This document shows, piece by piece, positions 32,632 to 55,400 of a stretch of DNA of 64,000 nucleotides (position 1 is its first letter; each line of letters begins with the position of its first letter). This DNA comes from Yponomeuta sedellus. Taxonomy: Eukaryota; Arthropoda; Insecta; Lepidoptera; Yponomeutidae. The notes under the pieces are model-generated. The model saw only the letters and a list, made by a program, of their open reading frames with translations, ran no database searches and was not told the origin of the DNA. Location of the stretch: NCBI GenBank assembly GCA_934045075.1, contig OW203726.1:11246527-11310526 (forward strand), read 5' to 3'. The translations under genes and the position numbers were made by a program.

Positions 32632-32864
32632 CTTTAAAGATCCAATCAACTGAGGTCACCTTCCAATGGGCAACATTCAAACCAAACTAATTTTTATCAG
32701 AGAATTAATAAGTTAGTTTTGTTGTTTTCTTCCTTCAGCTTAGAATCTTGCTCGAGCCCTTGCACACCGCGACGCAAAAGTGACGTGGCATTGTGTCACT
32801 TCTGTATCGATGCAGCATCGCGTTTAGAAGCTACTGCAACCGTATCAATCACATCACACTTCAC

Positions 32865-33065
32865 ACTAATATTATAAAGGCGAGACTTTGTGAGTGTGTA
32901 TGTTTGTTAATTCTTCACGTCTAAACGGCTGGAGCGATTTTACAAAAAATTGGTATGAAGTTTGCTGACACCCTGGATAAACACACATGCTACGTTTAAC
33001 TACGGGAAAATATCTTATTCCCATGGAAAAATCGATAAACCGCGGGGCACAGCTAGTAAAATATA
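32865..33065 (-). mobile_element. RTE-like LINE 3' tail (minus strand)
   Basis: Inverse of the family tail: AATATTATAAAGGCGAGACTT, TTCACGTCTAAACGGCTGGAG, GGTATGAAGTTTGCTGACACCC, AAATATCTTATTCCC and GGGGCACAGCTAGT. Essentially complete for the non-coding tail. Confidence 0.7.
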
Positions 33066-34037
33066 TAAATAAAACGCGCCACAGAATCACGACCTTCGCC
33101 ACGTAAAATTGCCATGAGAAACGGTCCTAGTCCATGCCACACTTATTAGTTTGGATATTTTTTTTGAAACCGCTCAAAGATTCATTTCCTTTTTCATTTC
33201 ATTTCATTTATTTATTGCAAAACCATGAACATTTCATACTTAACTAATACCATGGACCCAAAGTTAGTGGAATAAAGGCTCTCGCTGAAGTGACGGTCGG
33301 TGTCGAATAACCACAAAGTGTCCAATCGAGGAAGGTGACTGACGCTGATGTATCGGCCCCTGATATTAATCGATCCCCGTCTGGGTATTCGCTTCACATA
33401 AAATTTCACATAACCATAAGAGTTTGTTTACAGCGTGCTTCAGAAAGGTCATGTGAACTTTAAAAGAGTTGCTCTAGTCATCAAAACAAACCATCTTTAT
33501 ATTATGGGAACTTCTAGATCTTGAAAAATATAAGCTGTTCAACATTCGCTAGAATAAATATCAAAATGTAGTACAGCCGTCATGTTATCCGATATTTGAG
33601 TTGGTTTCATAGTAAATGTTGTTTGTAAATAATAACCCACTGATTTTAACCAGGCCTTTATGAAATACCCGGTACATCGTGTATGTTCATAAACAGTTTT
33701 TGTTGAGTATCCCCTTTATTTAATATTTTGTAAAGATTTACAGTCGGCTCAGTTATTTCCTTTTGACAGCGATAAATTAAATCAAGATCTAAACACATTG
33801 AAAGAGAGTTGAATTCTACAGACGTGTCTGGAAGCAATTGTCTCGGTAAAGATATCTAAGTATTCAAATTGTTTTGCCAGGTAAGAGACAGCTATACTAT
33901 AGGACATTTTCATTTCAGACTGCCTTTTCAGAATGTAACGAACACTGATGTCCTTTCGAGTCGTGATAAAAGTTTTTCAATAAGGATGGAACTTTTGGGC
34001 ATTCTTGTGAAAACTTCTTACGGCAAATAGGTTTTCG
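33066..34037. other. Unassigned stretch
   Basis: No gene or known repeat recognised. Confidence 0.5.
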
Positions 34038-34107
34038 ATCATTTCGGAGTATGGAATTTAAAAACACAGTTTCTTTTCTACTCTTGAATTCCATACTCCG
34101 AAATGAT
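34038..34107. repeat. 21-bp perfect inverted repeat
   Basis: ATCATTTCGGAGTATGGAAT(T) at 34,038-34,058 is the exact reverse complement of 34,087-34,107, with a 28-nt spacer. No similar sequence was noticed elsewhere in the window. Confidence 0.9.
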
Positions 34108-35744
34108 AAATGGACCATAAAAGTTATATACACGCAATATTTCATTGAAATGATAAGTGAAATCGTGGTTTCTAACTCATATTTGTGTCGATATTTAGTG
34201 CTGTTCTTTTATGATTAAGACGATGTAATTGAAATGAAATAATTAAATTAAAAGAACATACCTTTGTTGCTGCAGCTATTTTTTTCAGTGTGATATCTGA
34301 AAAAACAAAAGTTGATTTAGATTTTTGGTTACAAAATAATAAATATTTATTTAATAAAAAACTTGTTATGCAATTTAGAAGCTTTGTTTATGCTACCCTT
34401 TTATTCCGCAAAAGATTTTATGACACTACAACAATCTAAAGTTTAGCTCGGTAAAATCATTCGTAGAATCCTTATTGTCGATTGAAGCTAGAATTGAATG
34501 CGACATAATTACTTACGACTTAATTGAACAAAATGGCTTTATGGATTTACCGTGCCGAATTTCATTATACGTACCTACAGTTAAAATATGCTGGCTGCGG
34601 CCTTACCATCACAGTCATGTGATTACATTAGAGTGATTACATTAAAGCTGACAGAATCATTACAGTATGCAAATAGGGTTTGAACATAATTCTGGAAAAT
34701 TTTACTTGAGTCGATTTCTTTTCATCGCTTTATTTTACAAAACAAATAACCATATAGTGTTTGAAAACGTAAATATTCTTACCGTCTTTTATTTATAAAA
34801 AAATGTTCCTTAAAACACTCGTCAAAAGCCTGTAGTGTTAATCAACTTCGCACTATATAGTGCTAATCGACATCGAGCATCGAATTGTCAGACCGAACCA
34901 AAAACATGGTTCTTGGTTCGGTCTGTACATTACTTGGTACATTATAAAGTTATCATTGTCAACGACCTACCATCATCGTTGCCTACAACGGTCAGAGTCA
35001 TAGACTTGGCTTTATGTTGAACGTAAGTTGATCGTAAATCAAACATATTTTAGCGTCCAAGCTATGGCTGCCAATAATAAAGGATTGTTACAGCTTGCCT
35101 TATTGTTTTCTATAGTCAGCTTGTTGCAAATACTATTATTAGTGATATTTAATAGGTTTTGTTAAATGCTACCCTAGTAAAAGGTTAGTAACATAAGTTA
35201 TGCGGAAAAATCTGTAGACCTTTTCGGTCAACTTCACGATGTCATTGATAAAATTCAACACCTTTACGAAACACCAAGTGTTACATGAAAATAAAAAAAA
35301 TCTCGTAAGTTCTTCAAGTTAAATTCTGCGGATCAGCGCGATATACAAAACTGTAAGGAAAAATACCCTGAATAACATTATTGTTCATTTTGTTCTTCAA
35401 AAAAAAAAAACATTTTTCTAGGCACTATGAATAGAAAACGTAGTATTTTCTCGTTTCTTCCTAAGATTTATTATACTTATATTGTCGAATATTGTTTGGC
35501 TGGGTTTTACGTTACGTTGTGACTGCGATGTCTTTATTTGCTGTTTTTGTATTGACCAGCAAGTACAATATTAGCTCCGTGGCTACAACACCTAATTGAT
35601 ATCGACACTTTGCGTGGTTTGATTTTACGAAATGACACTTAGGCAAGAAATCTCTCCAACATTCCTACTACACAATATCATGCTGTCAACCTCCGTCTCG
35701 TTTGCTTGTCCAACGTTGACTTGCGTTGTTCTTGATATTTATAA
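34108..35744. other. Unassigned AT-rich stretch with a short hairpin
   Basis: A perfect 13-bp inverted repeat CAGACCGAACCAA (34,889-34,901) / TTGGTTCGGTCTG (34,913-34,925) with an 11-nt loop is the only structure noted. No gene is supported. Confidence 0.55.
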
Positions 35745-35945
35745 ATCACTAGCTGACCCAGCGAGCTTCATACCGCCTAACAGTCGATTCTTATTTTTTT
35801 TTATTTTCCCCTCTGTAAGAACCATTCTCATACTTCAAAGGATATCCAAAAAAAAAAGAATTAGCGTAATCGGTTTAGCTGCTCTCGAGATTTGCGCTTA
35901 CCACCACATTCAGCGATTCATTTTTATATTATAAAAGATTTTGTG
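35745..35945 (+). mobile_element. Diverged RTE-like 3' tail
   Basis: Starts ACTAGCTGACCCAGCGAGC and ends AATCGGTTTAGCTGCTCTCGAG...TATATTATAAAAGATT, in the order expected of an RTE-type tail. Strongly diverged. Confidence 0.45.
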
Positions 35946-36201
35946 ACACTATGTAAGTTTGCCATTCCTCTGCTACTAAAGCATATAGGAGGGCCAAAGT
36001 GACAGTTTGGAAGCTTCTAAGAACGCAGTTCAACGGTGGCATACTTACGTAGGATGAACATAAGTTACAGGGAAAGCGGTTTACCAGTTTTCATGGAAAT
36101 TTGTCCTATCGTATAAGTTTGCGATAGATAGATAGATAAATCATTTATTCACACAACATCCAAATGTCATCGGACTTATTTTGTGCCATACATTTTTATC
36201 T

Positions 36202-36531
36202 ATTTATTAAGACTTACATTTATTAATGCGATTATTAATGTGGAGCGGTGGTAGCTCAGTGGGTAGAACCATGGACTGGCAAGCGAAAGCCCCAGGTTCG
36301 ATCCCGAGTGCGGGCATGTACCAATGACTTTGTTTAATTTCAAAGTTACGTACATTTGCGAATTTGTAGTCGCAATACCACACGCTAACGGTGAAGGAAA
36401 ACATCGTGAGGAAACCCGCGGCTTGGTTGGCTCCGCACGTATTGACTAGTCTTTCCTGTGGGCTAGGCCGACTAAGCTGTCAGGATGGTATAGGTGCTGG
36501 GCAAGCCTAAAAAACATTTATTAAGACTTAC
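36202..36531 (+). mobile_element. tRNA-derived SINE with 16-bp target duplications
   Basis: ATTTATTAAGACTTAC is present at 36,202-36,217 and 36,516-36,531, so the element is 36,218-36,515. After a short leader it has a tRNA-like head with box A GTGGTAGCTCAGTGGG and box B CAGGTTCGATCCC, then ACCAATGACTTTG, GTCGCAATACCACACGC, GTGAAGGAAAACATCGTGAGG and a 3' part unlike the copies at 12 and 32 kb. This is the best preserved SINE of the class here. Confidence 0.85.
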
Positions 36532-36543
36532 TAACGAGATATT

Positions 36544-37164
36544 GGTAAAGGAGCCGGGCCCGACAATATTCCACCGATATTTTTAGCATCTTGTACAGAC
36601 TCACTCTCTCTCCCACTAACAAAAATTTTCAATGAGTCTCTTCGAACTGGCATTTTTCCCACAAGATGGAAGGAGGCTAGGATTGTGCCTATCTTCAAAA
36701 GTGGCAAGAACAATTTAATACCAAATTACAGGCCAATATCTATATTGGCCGCATTGGCGAAGGTCTTTGAGTCACTTGTGTATAGGCACATCTATAATCA
36801 TATTAAATACCTAATCTCATCCTGTCAACATGGGTTTATGGAGGGTAGGTCGACTGTCACCAATCTTGTCACTTATGTAAATGACCTTATTACTGCAGTT
36901 GATAGAGGGGAGCAAGTGGACGCTATCTATACCGACTTCTCGAAGGCCTTCGATAAGGTAAACCACACAAACTTATTGAGGAAGCTTGAATCGTTCGGTA
37001 TTTGTGGATCCCTGTTGACTTGGTGTAGATCATACCTCATGTTTAGGCAGTCCAGGGTTGTTGTAAACGGTTATGAGTCTGAGTCTTTCCAGTCACACTC
37101 AGGTGTACCACAATGCTCTAATTTAGGACCACTCTTCTTCAATGTGACCACTCTTCTTGAATGA
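36544..37164 (+). pseudogene. LINE reverse transcriptase, N-terminal half
   Basis: Open from GKGAGPDNIPP at 36,544, through PTRWKEARIVPIFKSG, YRPISILAALAKVFE, GFMEGRSTVTNL, YTDFSKAFDKVNH (the first catalytic Asp motif, near 36,931-36,968) and GVPQCSNLGPLFF. GVPQ is normally followed by G; Cys here is a non-conservative change. The frame then breaks: a 19-bp imperfect tandem duplication (GACCACTCTTCTT repeated at about 37,128 and 37,147) shifts it. Confidence 0.85.
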
Positions 37165-37909
37165 CCTGGTGCAATCGATCTCTTCAAGTAATGTTTACAT
37201 GTTTGCAGATGACCTAAAATTAACACACGTAATTCAGGATAACACCGACGTGCAACTGTTGCAGGGTGATATCGATCGTGTCAGTGACTGGTGCAAATTG
37301 AATAAGATGTATTTAAACGCGTCCAAATGCCTACATATAAAATTCACGCGCAAAAAGGATTCGAAGTGGCAGAGTTCGTACAATGTTACCGGTCAAACAC
37401 TAAAAGAGGTCTTTGAGATCCGTGACCTGGGGGTAGTGTTGGATAGTGAACTTCGTTTTATTGCTCACATGGATACAGTAATTAGTGCTGCCTTTAGATC
37501 ACTCGGATTCGTTTTAAGGTGTTCCAAACAGTTTAAAACCCCTAACACTGTGATACAACTTTACAACTGCCTGGTCCAAAGCAAACTGGAATACTGCAGC
37601 TCGGTTTGGAATCCATACTATGACGTGCATAGTGAGAGAATAGAGCGTGTCCAAAAAAGATTGCTACGTCACCTAGCTTACCGAGCGGGGAAGGCTAGGT
37701 CCATTAAATCATATAATGCCAGATTATCTCACTTTAAAATGCATTCACTGAGTAAGCGGAGGGCTGTGTTGGACCTAACATTATTGCACAAGATTATCAA
37801 CGGTAAACTTGACTGCTCTGCGCTTCTTGAGCAGCTCTCATTGAAAGTTCCACGTAGGTTACCTAGATATCCATGTCCTTTGCTAAACATTCGACCGGTG
37901 CAGGACTAA
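37157..37909 (+). pseudogene. LINE reverse transcriptase, C-terminal half
   Basis: Continues in another frame with NDLVQSIS, then the YMFADDLKL catalytic motif at about 37,196-37,222. It goes on through the thumb/C-terminal region (FEIRDLGVVLDSELRF, QSKLEYCSSVWNPYY, RIERVQKRLLRHLAYR), a typical Jockey-clade succession. A stop at 37,907-37,909 is followed by recognisable but interrupted C-terminal sequence to about 38,040. Confidence 0.85.
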
Positions 37910-38281
37910 TTTAGGAAAGTACGCGCCTCTGCAACGTTTGTCCAACCTATATAACATATCTTCAGTCAAAATACATACCTTGGATGTTTTCAATGATACC
38001 TTACGAAAATTCAAAAGAAGCCTGTTTAAATATCTTTAATTTATGTGTATTTAATTAGTTTTTTTTTATTTAAGTTTAATTTGTCTTTATATAATATATA
38101 TTCTATAACTTTAAAAAGGATTAATATGTATTACAGTTTGTTGAATTTTACATGCATGATGCGATAACCTATAAGTGGGTGAGCAATTACTATGTTATTT
38201 GTGTGTGTAGTTTGTTTTCTCTGTGACTGTATTGTTGTATCGCCTGTTGTCCTATTTGTCCTATTTAAATAAAAAATAAAA

Positions 38282-38721
38282 ATATTCACCATTATATTCA
38301 CAGCTTGGTATTTGGTACATATATTTAGGTAACTAGACAGATTTTTTCAACTTTCGCTTCCTAAACTTTATACTGCAGGCGGAGATTATGACACTGTAGT
38401 GATACGTGGCTTAAGTAAAATAACAAATAAATCAACGTTTGTAAATCAAAGGCTCCATCGCAATATAACGCTAATGTTCAAGTACAAAAATGTTCACAAT
38501 TACTTTTTGATAGAGCTCTCACAAGCTCTCACAAGTAAGTCAATAAGTTACAAATTACTGAAACAGTATCTTCAAAGGACGCTCTGGAGCTGCGTGCCGA
38601 GTAAATATCGCTTTTACGACAGGTTTAAATACGTGTTTCGCACGAACAACCTTGGTCCTAGATTCTGTTAATGGAAAAGTGCTTGAAACTATTTTTAATC
38701 CCGGGATTTTGACATATTTTT
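38282..38721. other. Unassigned stretch before the host repeat of the array
   Basis: No feature recognised; a 90-codon ORF at 38,399-38,671 has no known domain. Confidence 0.5.
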
Positions 38722-50560
<11,839 letters not shown>

Positions 50561-50964
50561 TATTGGTTTCGAGTACACTCGCACAAGTCCTTGAAGAAAC
50601 CCCTGTCAACGTCACTGGTTTTATAAACTTTTGTCTTAACAGAATTGGCCCTCAGGTGGTGTGGTTGGTAATGGGGCAATAAGTGTCGAGTGGCCTTCGT
50701 TTATTTGGATGTTTGCGGTTTACATCTGCGTTATTGCCCACTACAGACGGCACAGTACGAATTTCCATCCCACTACACAATACGACTATCCGGTATTTAT
50801 TTACTGGAACAGATTTGGCGTACAGATGAGACATTCCTTGAATTAGGCGACGATCTCAAACGGCGAGATAGGTATATCACTAAGTTATAATATCCTTCGA
50901 TATTAGTACGGTTCTAAATATATCTCATTCCTTTTATATTAGGGATGTAATATTTTTGTGGATT
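50561..50964. other. Unassigned stretch
   Basis: Short overlapping ORFs on both strands only; no domain recognised. Confidence 0.5.
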
Positions 50965-51085
50965 ATACTAGCTGACTTGGCAAACGTTTGTTTTGTCATA
51001 TTAATTAGCCTACGACCTATTCTCAGACTTACCAAATGAACACAAAAAACATAGAAATCGGTGAAGACGTTACCAAGGAATTTGA
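50965..51085 (+). mobile_element. Diverged RTE-like 3' tail fragment
   Basis: ACTAGCTGACTTGGCAAACG, GCCTACGACCTATTCTCAG and AACATAGAAATCGGTGAAG keep the order of the tail family at low similarity. Confidence 0.4.
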
Positions 51086-52167
51086 TAACAAATACTGTTT
51101 ATATTATATTACACGAGATTTTTATATATTAGAAAAACAATTTTATGAGGAACATAACAGAAACCGTTCAGAAACAATTCGGTAGGTAACATTGTAAAAA
51201 AGTAGTTGGAAGGCGTTGTATTAAATTCGCCTATTAGATGTGCAAAAATCTGTATTAATCTTCTATGATCTGAGGTTTTAATGCAATGACGTAGCAAGCG
51301 ACATATTATGTTCCAAAACCAAATACTTACATCCGAAAATGGGTTGTTATAACATTGTGCGAGCAAATAACGTGCTCCATCTAAAAACCCCTTTATCTGG
51401 CATCTTACGAGTTTATGATGAAAAATAAGCGAATATTGTATGCGAAAGTGTCGACTCCGCCTGTTATATTTTTTACATACGCGTTCCCGTGATGTATGGG
51501 TCTTTTGTTCCATGCCTACGTACTCTGGTGTCAGGTTTTATAGCGCACTGATTTAATTTGACGACTGCACAACACACCCAGTGGCAATCTGCGTTTATTG
51601 TGACTGCGTAAGTGGTATTATTTGCCGGCCTAGTCGCCGTACTGAGTTTCACTTGGAAAAGGTATCGGAATTTTTTGTCCGTGTTCCTATGTGCTCCGTT
51701 TTGGCTTAGTTATCCATGGCTGATTTTTTTGGAATCCGGCACACGACTACAAAAACGTTCAAACTTAAACACTATCTAACTTTAAGTTCGTTTAGTTGTA
51801 AAGTAATTTATGTCAAAAATACTTAAATCTGAAATGTTGGTATTCAATGCGAATTTCCCGTAATTTCTTTTGTCACATCGCCAACTAAGTTGGAAAGTCC
51901 CACACATTGTAGCGTGCCCTAAGCCCCCATACACATAAAGTCGCCCGCTTGCGACAAAAGGGGACTATTTAGTCACGAGGGGCTAAATGAGCGAAACGGC
52001 TCTTACGACACAACTGCATTTAGCGGGCCCTTCGTACAGAAATACTCTTCGAAGAAGCTCAGCTTAACACAAATTGCCAGACGTTTCTTTCAGACATAAT
52101 TATTTGACATTTGCCAGTAACGCAACTGAGCATACTGCAAGCATCTAAAGGTTGTTGTCAATGAATC
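51086..52167. other. Unassigned stretch, includes a 134-codon minus-strand ORF
   Basis: The ORF at 51,109-51,513 (minus) starts with a basic segment and has no recognisable motif; a length of 134 codons is at the edge of chance expectation. Nothing else is seen. Confidence 0.45.
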
Positions 52168-52205
52168 AGCCCGTACACGTCTACTGCTGGACATGGGAGA
52201 GGCCC
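52168..52205 (-). repeat. Fragment of the CGTCTACTGCTGGACAT repeat
   Basis: CCCGTACACGTCTACTGCTGG and ACATGGGAGAGGCCCATGG are the minus-strand form of the LINE-like 3' end also seen at 11.0 kb. It stops just before the inverted repeat at 52,217. Confidence 0.55.
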
Positions 52206-52216
52206 ATGGCACGTTC

Positions 52217-52328
52217 ACTAGACCTGACTATTCTGCTTTATTTATAGGGTGTTTTATTTATTTTATTTATAATAAAAACAGAAAACTGAGTAAAACAGAA
52301 TAAGCAGGTAAAAATTGTCAGGTCTAGT
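52217..52328. repeat. 112-bp segment bounded by 12-bp inverted repeats
   Basis: ACTAGACCTGAC (52,217-52,228) and GTCAGGTCTAGT (52,317-52,328) are exact reverse complements around an AT-rich centre. No clear target duplication is seen; it could be a small MITE or an inverted duplication. Confidence 0.5.
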
Positions 52329-53488
52329 CAAGATCTATAGTAGTAATGCTAAAAATGAGGGAAATCTCAAAAATGGGTGAAATAATTTTAAATGTTTGAA
52401 AATGATAGACAGAATTAAAGAAATATAAAAAAATGGTGTAAAGAGGTTTGCACCGTTACAAATTCTTTCTGTATTCAGCCATCCTCATCCAGATGCTGAC
52501 AATAATCAGCATCAGATCGTCGGTCCAGCGAGCTAGTAGGCATCTTACGCTGCGTTTGACAGTTTATGGCCTACACTCGAGAACCTGCGTCTCACATGAT
52601 TTCTCTGATTTTGTTTGACGCGAATGAATAACAGATTTTATTTTATTTTAAGTTTGTTTTGGAAACCAACAGCTTAAATAACAAGCAAAAGTTAAAGAGA
52701 TGCAGTAACAATTTTTAAAGCCATAATAGGCTTCCACATATTAATAAAGTAGGTTAAACTCTTTCAGAATTCGAACTTGTTACATACGTACTGTTACATA
52801 CGTTGTTACATACGTACGTAATAAAGCGTTATTCGGTTTGTAAATACATAATATTTAAGGTGTACTTTACAGCATTGTTTAGCTTTTTAAAAAATTTGAT
52901 TTTTTTTTCTTTCAATCAATATCATAGATATGTAAGTACTAGTTCCACAGTGATATTTTTGTTACACAAAAAAATAATCCGTGTAATATATAATGTAATG
53001 TAATATATAATGAGGGTTTGGGTAAGATGTTAAAGCTGTTTGAAAGCTTCACTTCGACTCGCATAAGTTATTGTAGACTTGCGTCTGCTTCTTCCTGCTT
53101 TATTGAGTTATACTTCTGTAAAAGTTAAACATTCAAAGCTTCGTGTTTCATATGTATGAAAATGTCGCACCATCCACCGGCCGCCGCTAACGCATCTTAC
53201 TAACACACTTCACACATTTTCCGCGGCGTACCTATTTTCTAAAGAAACAACGCAATCCGTGTCAACTAAATACACTTGTCTTGACCACATTGACGTCCTT
53301 GTTATTTGTTTAATGCTTCCGGTTTCAGACTCTCAAAGCTCTCTGTTACGTCATCGACATTTTGATGAAATAAAATTTACCCTCCCAACCGCAAATGAAA
53401 AGCTGGAAATCGCCGAGACTGATTTTACGCCTCAAGGAAGATATTACGCAATGTATTATGCTCTTTATAATAGATTTATTGATGTGGT
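52329..53488. other. Unassigned stretch
   Basis: No supported gene. A short run TCATCCAGATGCTGACAATAATCAGCATC near 52,490-52,520 looks like a LINE 3' end remnant. Confidence 0.45.
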
Positions 53489-53545
53489 ATCAACCCTTTG
53501 TATGTACCCACTGCTGGGGCACGAGGCCCCTTTCCTGCGATACAT
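53489..53545 (-). mobile_element. 5S-derived SINE, 3' fragment (minus strand)
   Basis: TATCAACCCTTTGTATGTACCC, CTGCTGGGGCACGAGGCCC and TTCCTGCGATAC are the inverse of the SINE end at 57.5 kb. Confidence 0.7.
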
Positions 53546-53684
53546 GTTTTGTTATGTTTTAATTAACTTTGTTTTTCATATACTTACATTAAGGTTACAT
53601 AAAGGGTGAATTTGAATGCCTCAGCAATATTTATAGAGATTATTATTTTCGTCTTGATCAAATATAATCGTAATAATAACTTCC

Positions 53685-53865
53685 ACACAACGCAATCCCT
53701 TGTCCTGGTCCCAAATTAGGATATCTCGCTACGACGAACATGGAAATACACCCAGATCGAGGTCATTCGTACGAACCAAGTAGATAAATCAGAGTGAATC
53801 GAACCCAAAACCTCTGTTTTGGTAGCAAGCGCATTACCGATAGACCAACATAGCAGTGAAGCAAT
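53685..53865 (-). mobile_element. tRNA-derived SINE, second family (minus strand)
   Basis: On the minus strand the element begins with a tRNA-like head (GTTGGTCTATCGGTAATGCG, box B GTTTTGGGTTCGATT). It ends, as seen on the plus strand, at CTTGTCCTGGTCCCAAATTAGG. Between them lies AATACACCCAGATCGAGGTC, the counterpart of AATACACCTAGACATAGGCC at 11.5 kb. Confidence 0.7.
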
Positions 53866-54302
53866 GATAGTTATTTATTGATTTAAAATAAAAAGCGTTC
53901 ATAATATTTGTCCATAATCGCGACTTTCAACATCTGGATCGACAATTTAATGATAAATCAAGAAGTAGCGAGGCATTGAGAAATCAATTTTTTCACGTTA
54001 AAATTTTGAAAAAGTTACAAAATTAAAAGTGTATCATCCCATATGAATAAATTAGTAAAATAACAATCAATAAAATTACCTTATCAGCCGAAGATGCGAA
54101 CGGGCACCAGCCATCAGTCTTCTCGTGACCACGATGACTGTAACGTCGTCGAAACGTCGAGGTAAAATAGCAATAAATTATTACGTGATTGAGCCCCGAA
54201 AATATTCTAATAATGAGCTCAATTACCCCGAATACTCTATTAAATTCGACGAATTCAATGTTACTCCGTAGCTTAAGCAAAATTAATTTTATGCTAGTAT
54301 AA
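53866..54302. other. Stretch with a possible dispersed repeat, no gene
   Basis: The segment around 54,100-54,170 (CTTCTCGTGACCACGATGAC, TAACGTCGTCGAAACGTCG) resembles a repeat I recall from moth genomes, class unknown. A 97-codon ORF across it is probably part of that repeat. Confidence 0.4.
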
Positions 54303-54308
54303 TTTATT
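54303..54308 (-). terminator. Possible polyadenylation signal
   Basis: AATAAA on the minus strand just downstream of the small ORF's stop. The hexamer is frequent in AT-rich DNA, so this is only supportive. Confidence 0.3.
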
Positions 54309-54319
54309 TCCAACAAGAT

Positions 54320-54598
54320 TTATGATAACAATATTATTAATGAAACGTCCACGACATTCTTAGAATCGCAATAGTATGTAGTTGTGTGGTACACAACTAT
54401 CGTCTGCGCATTAGAGGAATGTCCTCGACCTATTTTTTGCGATGCACAACACTCAATAAAACTATCAATAGTGGTTCTCATAAACAGCTTTTGAGGTAAC
54501 CTAAATGAAATGTTACTCATGTCGATTGAAAGAATCGTGTGGTCAGCTACCATTAACATGTTACAAATGAGGAAAGTAAGGGTCACCACAATTTTCAT
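54320..54598 (-). CDS. Hypothetical small secreted protein (92 aa)
   Basis: From ATG at 54,598 the ORF begins with a good signal peptide: a Lys at position 2, a hydrophobic core (VVTLTFLICNMLMV), and a polar residue near 19. The mature part (about 74 residues) has three cysteines (two adjacent, near 51-52, one near 77) and no domain I recognise. AATAAA on the minus strand (54,308-54,303) lies 11 nt after the stop codon. Upstream on the minus strand there is a TTTCAGTC that could serve as an initiator, about 40 nt before the ATG, but that sequence also belongs to an ACCGAAACC-rich repeat. It could still be a chance ORF. Confidence 0.3.
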   Translation of the reverse strand: MKIVVTLTFLICNMLMVADHTILSIDMSNISFRLPQKLFMRTTIDSFIECCASQKIGRGHSSNAQTIVVYHTTTYYCDSKNVVDVSLIILLS

Positions 54599-54877
54599 TA
54601 CCTGAAGTAGGTACTGTTAACCAGTGACCGACTGAAACTACATGTCAAGCCAAAACCGAAACCGGATGAAAAATTTTGGCCACCACCTTAGTTTTGGCCA
54701 AATCCGCACCAAAATTCTTATACTGTCCTCTTGATTAAATTAGTCTTGCACCCTTCCTTGTACATACTGTTTTCGTTTTAAGATTAGTTAATAAAGTATA
54801 AATACTACAGCTGGCCCTGCAAACATTGTTTCACCTCGGAATCAATAATTATGTTTTCATTAGTTTTCCCATTTTGA
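54599..54877. repeat. ACCGAAACC-rich dispersed repeat, left part
   Basis: AAAACCGAAACCGG, AATTTTGGCCACCACC and TTTTGGCCAAATCCGC resemble 55,415-55,510 (CTGTACCGAAACCGAAAC, ACGGTTTTGGCCCAGACC). Repeat copy B lies between the two, so it may have inserted into this repeat. Confidence 0.4.
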
Positions 54878-55400
54878 GAGTTCCGTAGTCAAGAAGTACT
54901 CTTATAATGTTGCCTTGGACGTCCGTTTGTCTGTTCGCGGCTTAGCTCAGAGATGTTGATGATAATGACGAGGACTAGAAAGCTGAAATTCGGCATGGAT
55001 GTATTTATTAATTATTACGACGAACAGTAAAATATAATGTTAAAAAAATTTAGGGTACGTAATCAACACCAATTTTTTCTCGTCTACCCCAAAGTGTGGG
55101 GTATCGTTGAAATGGTAAGTTGGTGGATATAAGAAAACATTTTTTTTAATTAGGGGTCTGTTTGCAAAATAACCTTTAAAGCGGAATACTTTGTTAGAAT
55201 ATGGCGTTACCCAGAAACAGACATTTGCGTTGAGAAATATAAAAAATCCACATTTAATGAAAATAACCGGAAAACTGGAAAACGTATAAATTCTTTTGAA
55301 GAAGTTGTTAGTTAAGTAAAACTATTCCTATCACTTAACCCCGCCATTTTACGGAACCCTACACCCCGCGTGGCCCGAAACGCAATTGGCAGATCTTAAA
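54878..55400 (+). repeat. Dispersed repeat copy B (short TGTC stretch)
   Basis: Starts GAGTTCCGTAGTCAAGAAG and holds GTCCGTTTGTCTGTTCGCGG (54,921-54,940), CTACCCCAAAGTGTGGGGTA and GGAACCCTACACC...CGTGGCCCGAAACGCA at the end. Copies A and C share this order. Only about two TGT(C/T) units are present where copy A has about 2,830. Confidence 0.7.

Larger units (their letters stand above)
36532..38281 (+). mobile_element. Jockey-like LINE, 5'-truncated, frameshifted
   Basis: Holds most of a reverse transcriptase in two frames, then degraded sequence and a 3' UTR ending in CCTATTTAAATAAAAAATAAAAAT at about 38,257-38,281. The endonuclease and ORF1 are absent. The element starts right at the target duplication of the neighbouring SINE, so the SINE lies at its 5' truncation point or inside its older 5' part. 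Confidence 0.8.

Noticed and set aside
32765..32791. Start of a THAP-like zinc finger (MPRHFCVAVC) upstream of the minus-strand exons
   Set aside because: The frame ends after 18 codons, no donor links it to exon A, and the rest of the C2CH motif is not seen.
51109..51513. 134-codon minus-strand ORF
   Set aside because: No recognisable motif and composition typical of AT-rich noncoding DNA; left as unassigned.
53259..53609. 116-codon plus-strand ORF
   Set aside because: Its second half runs through a minus-strand 5S-type SINE fragment (53,489-53,545), so the frame is composite.
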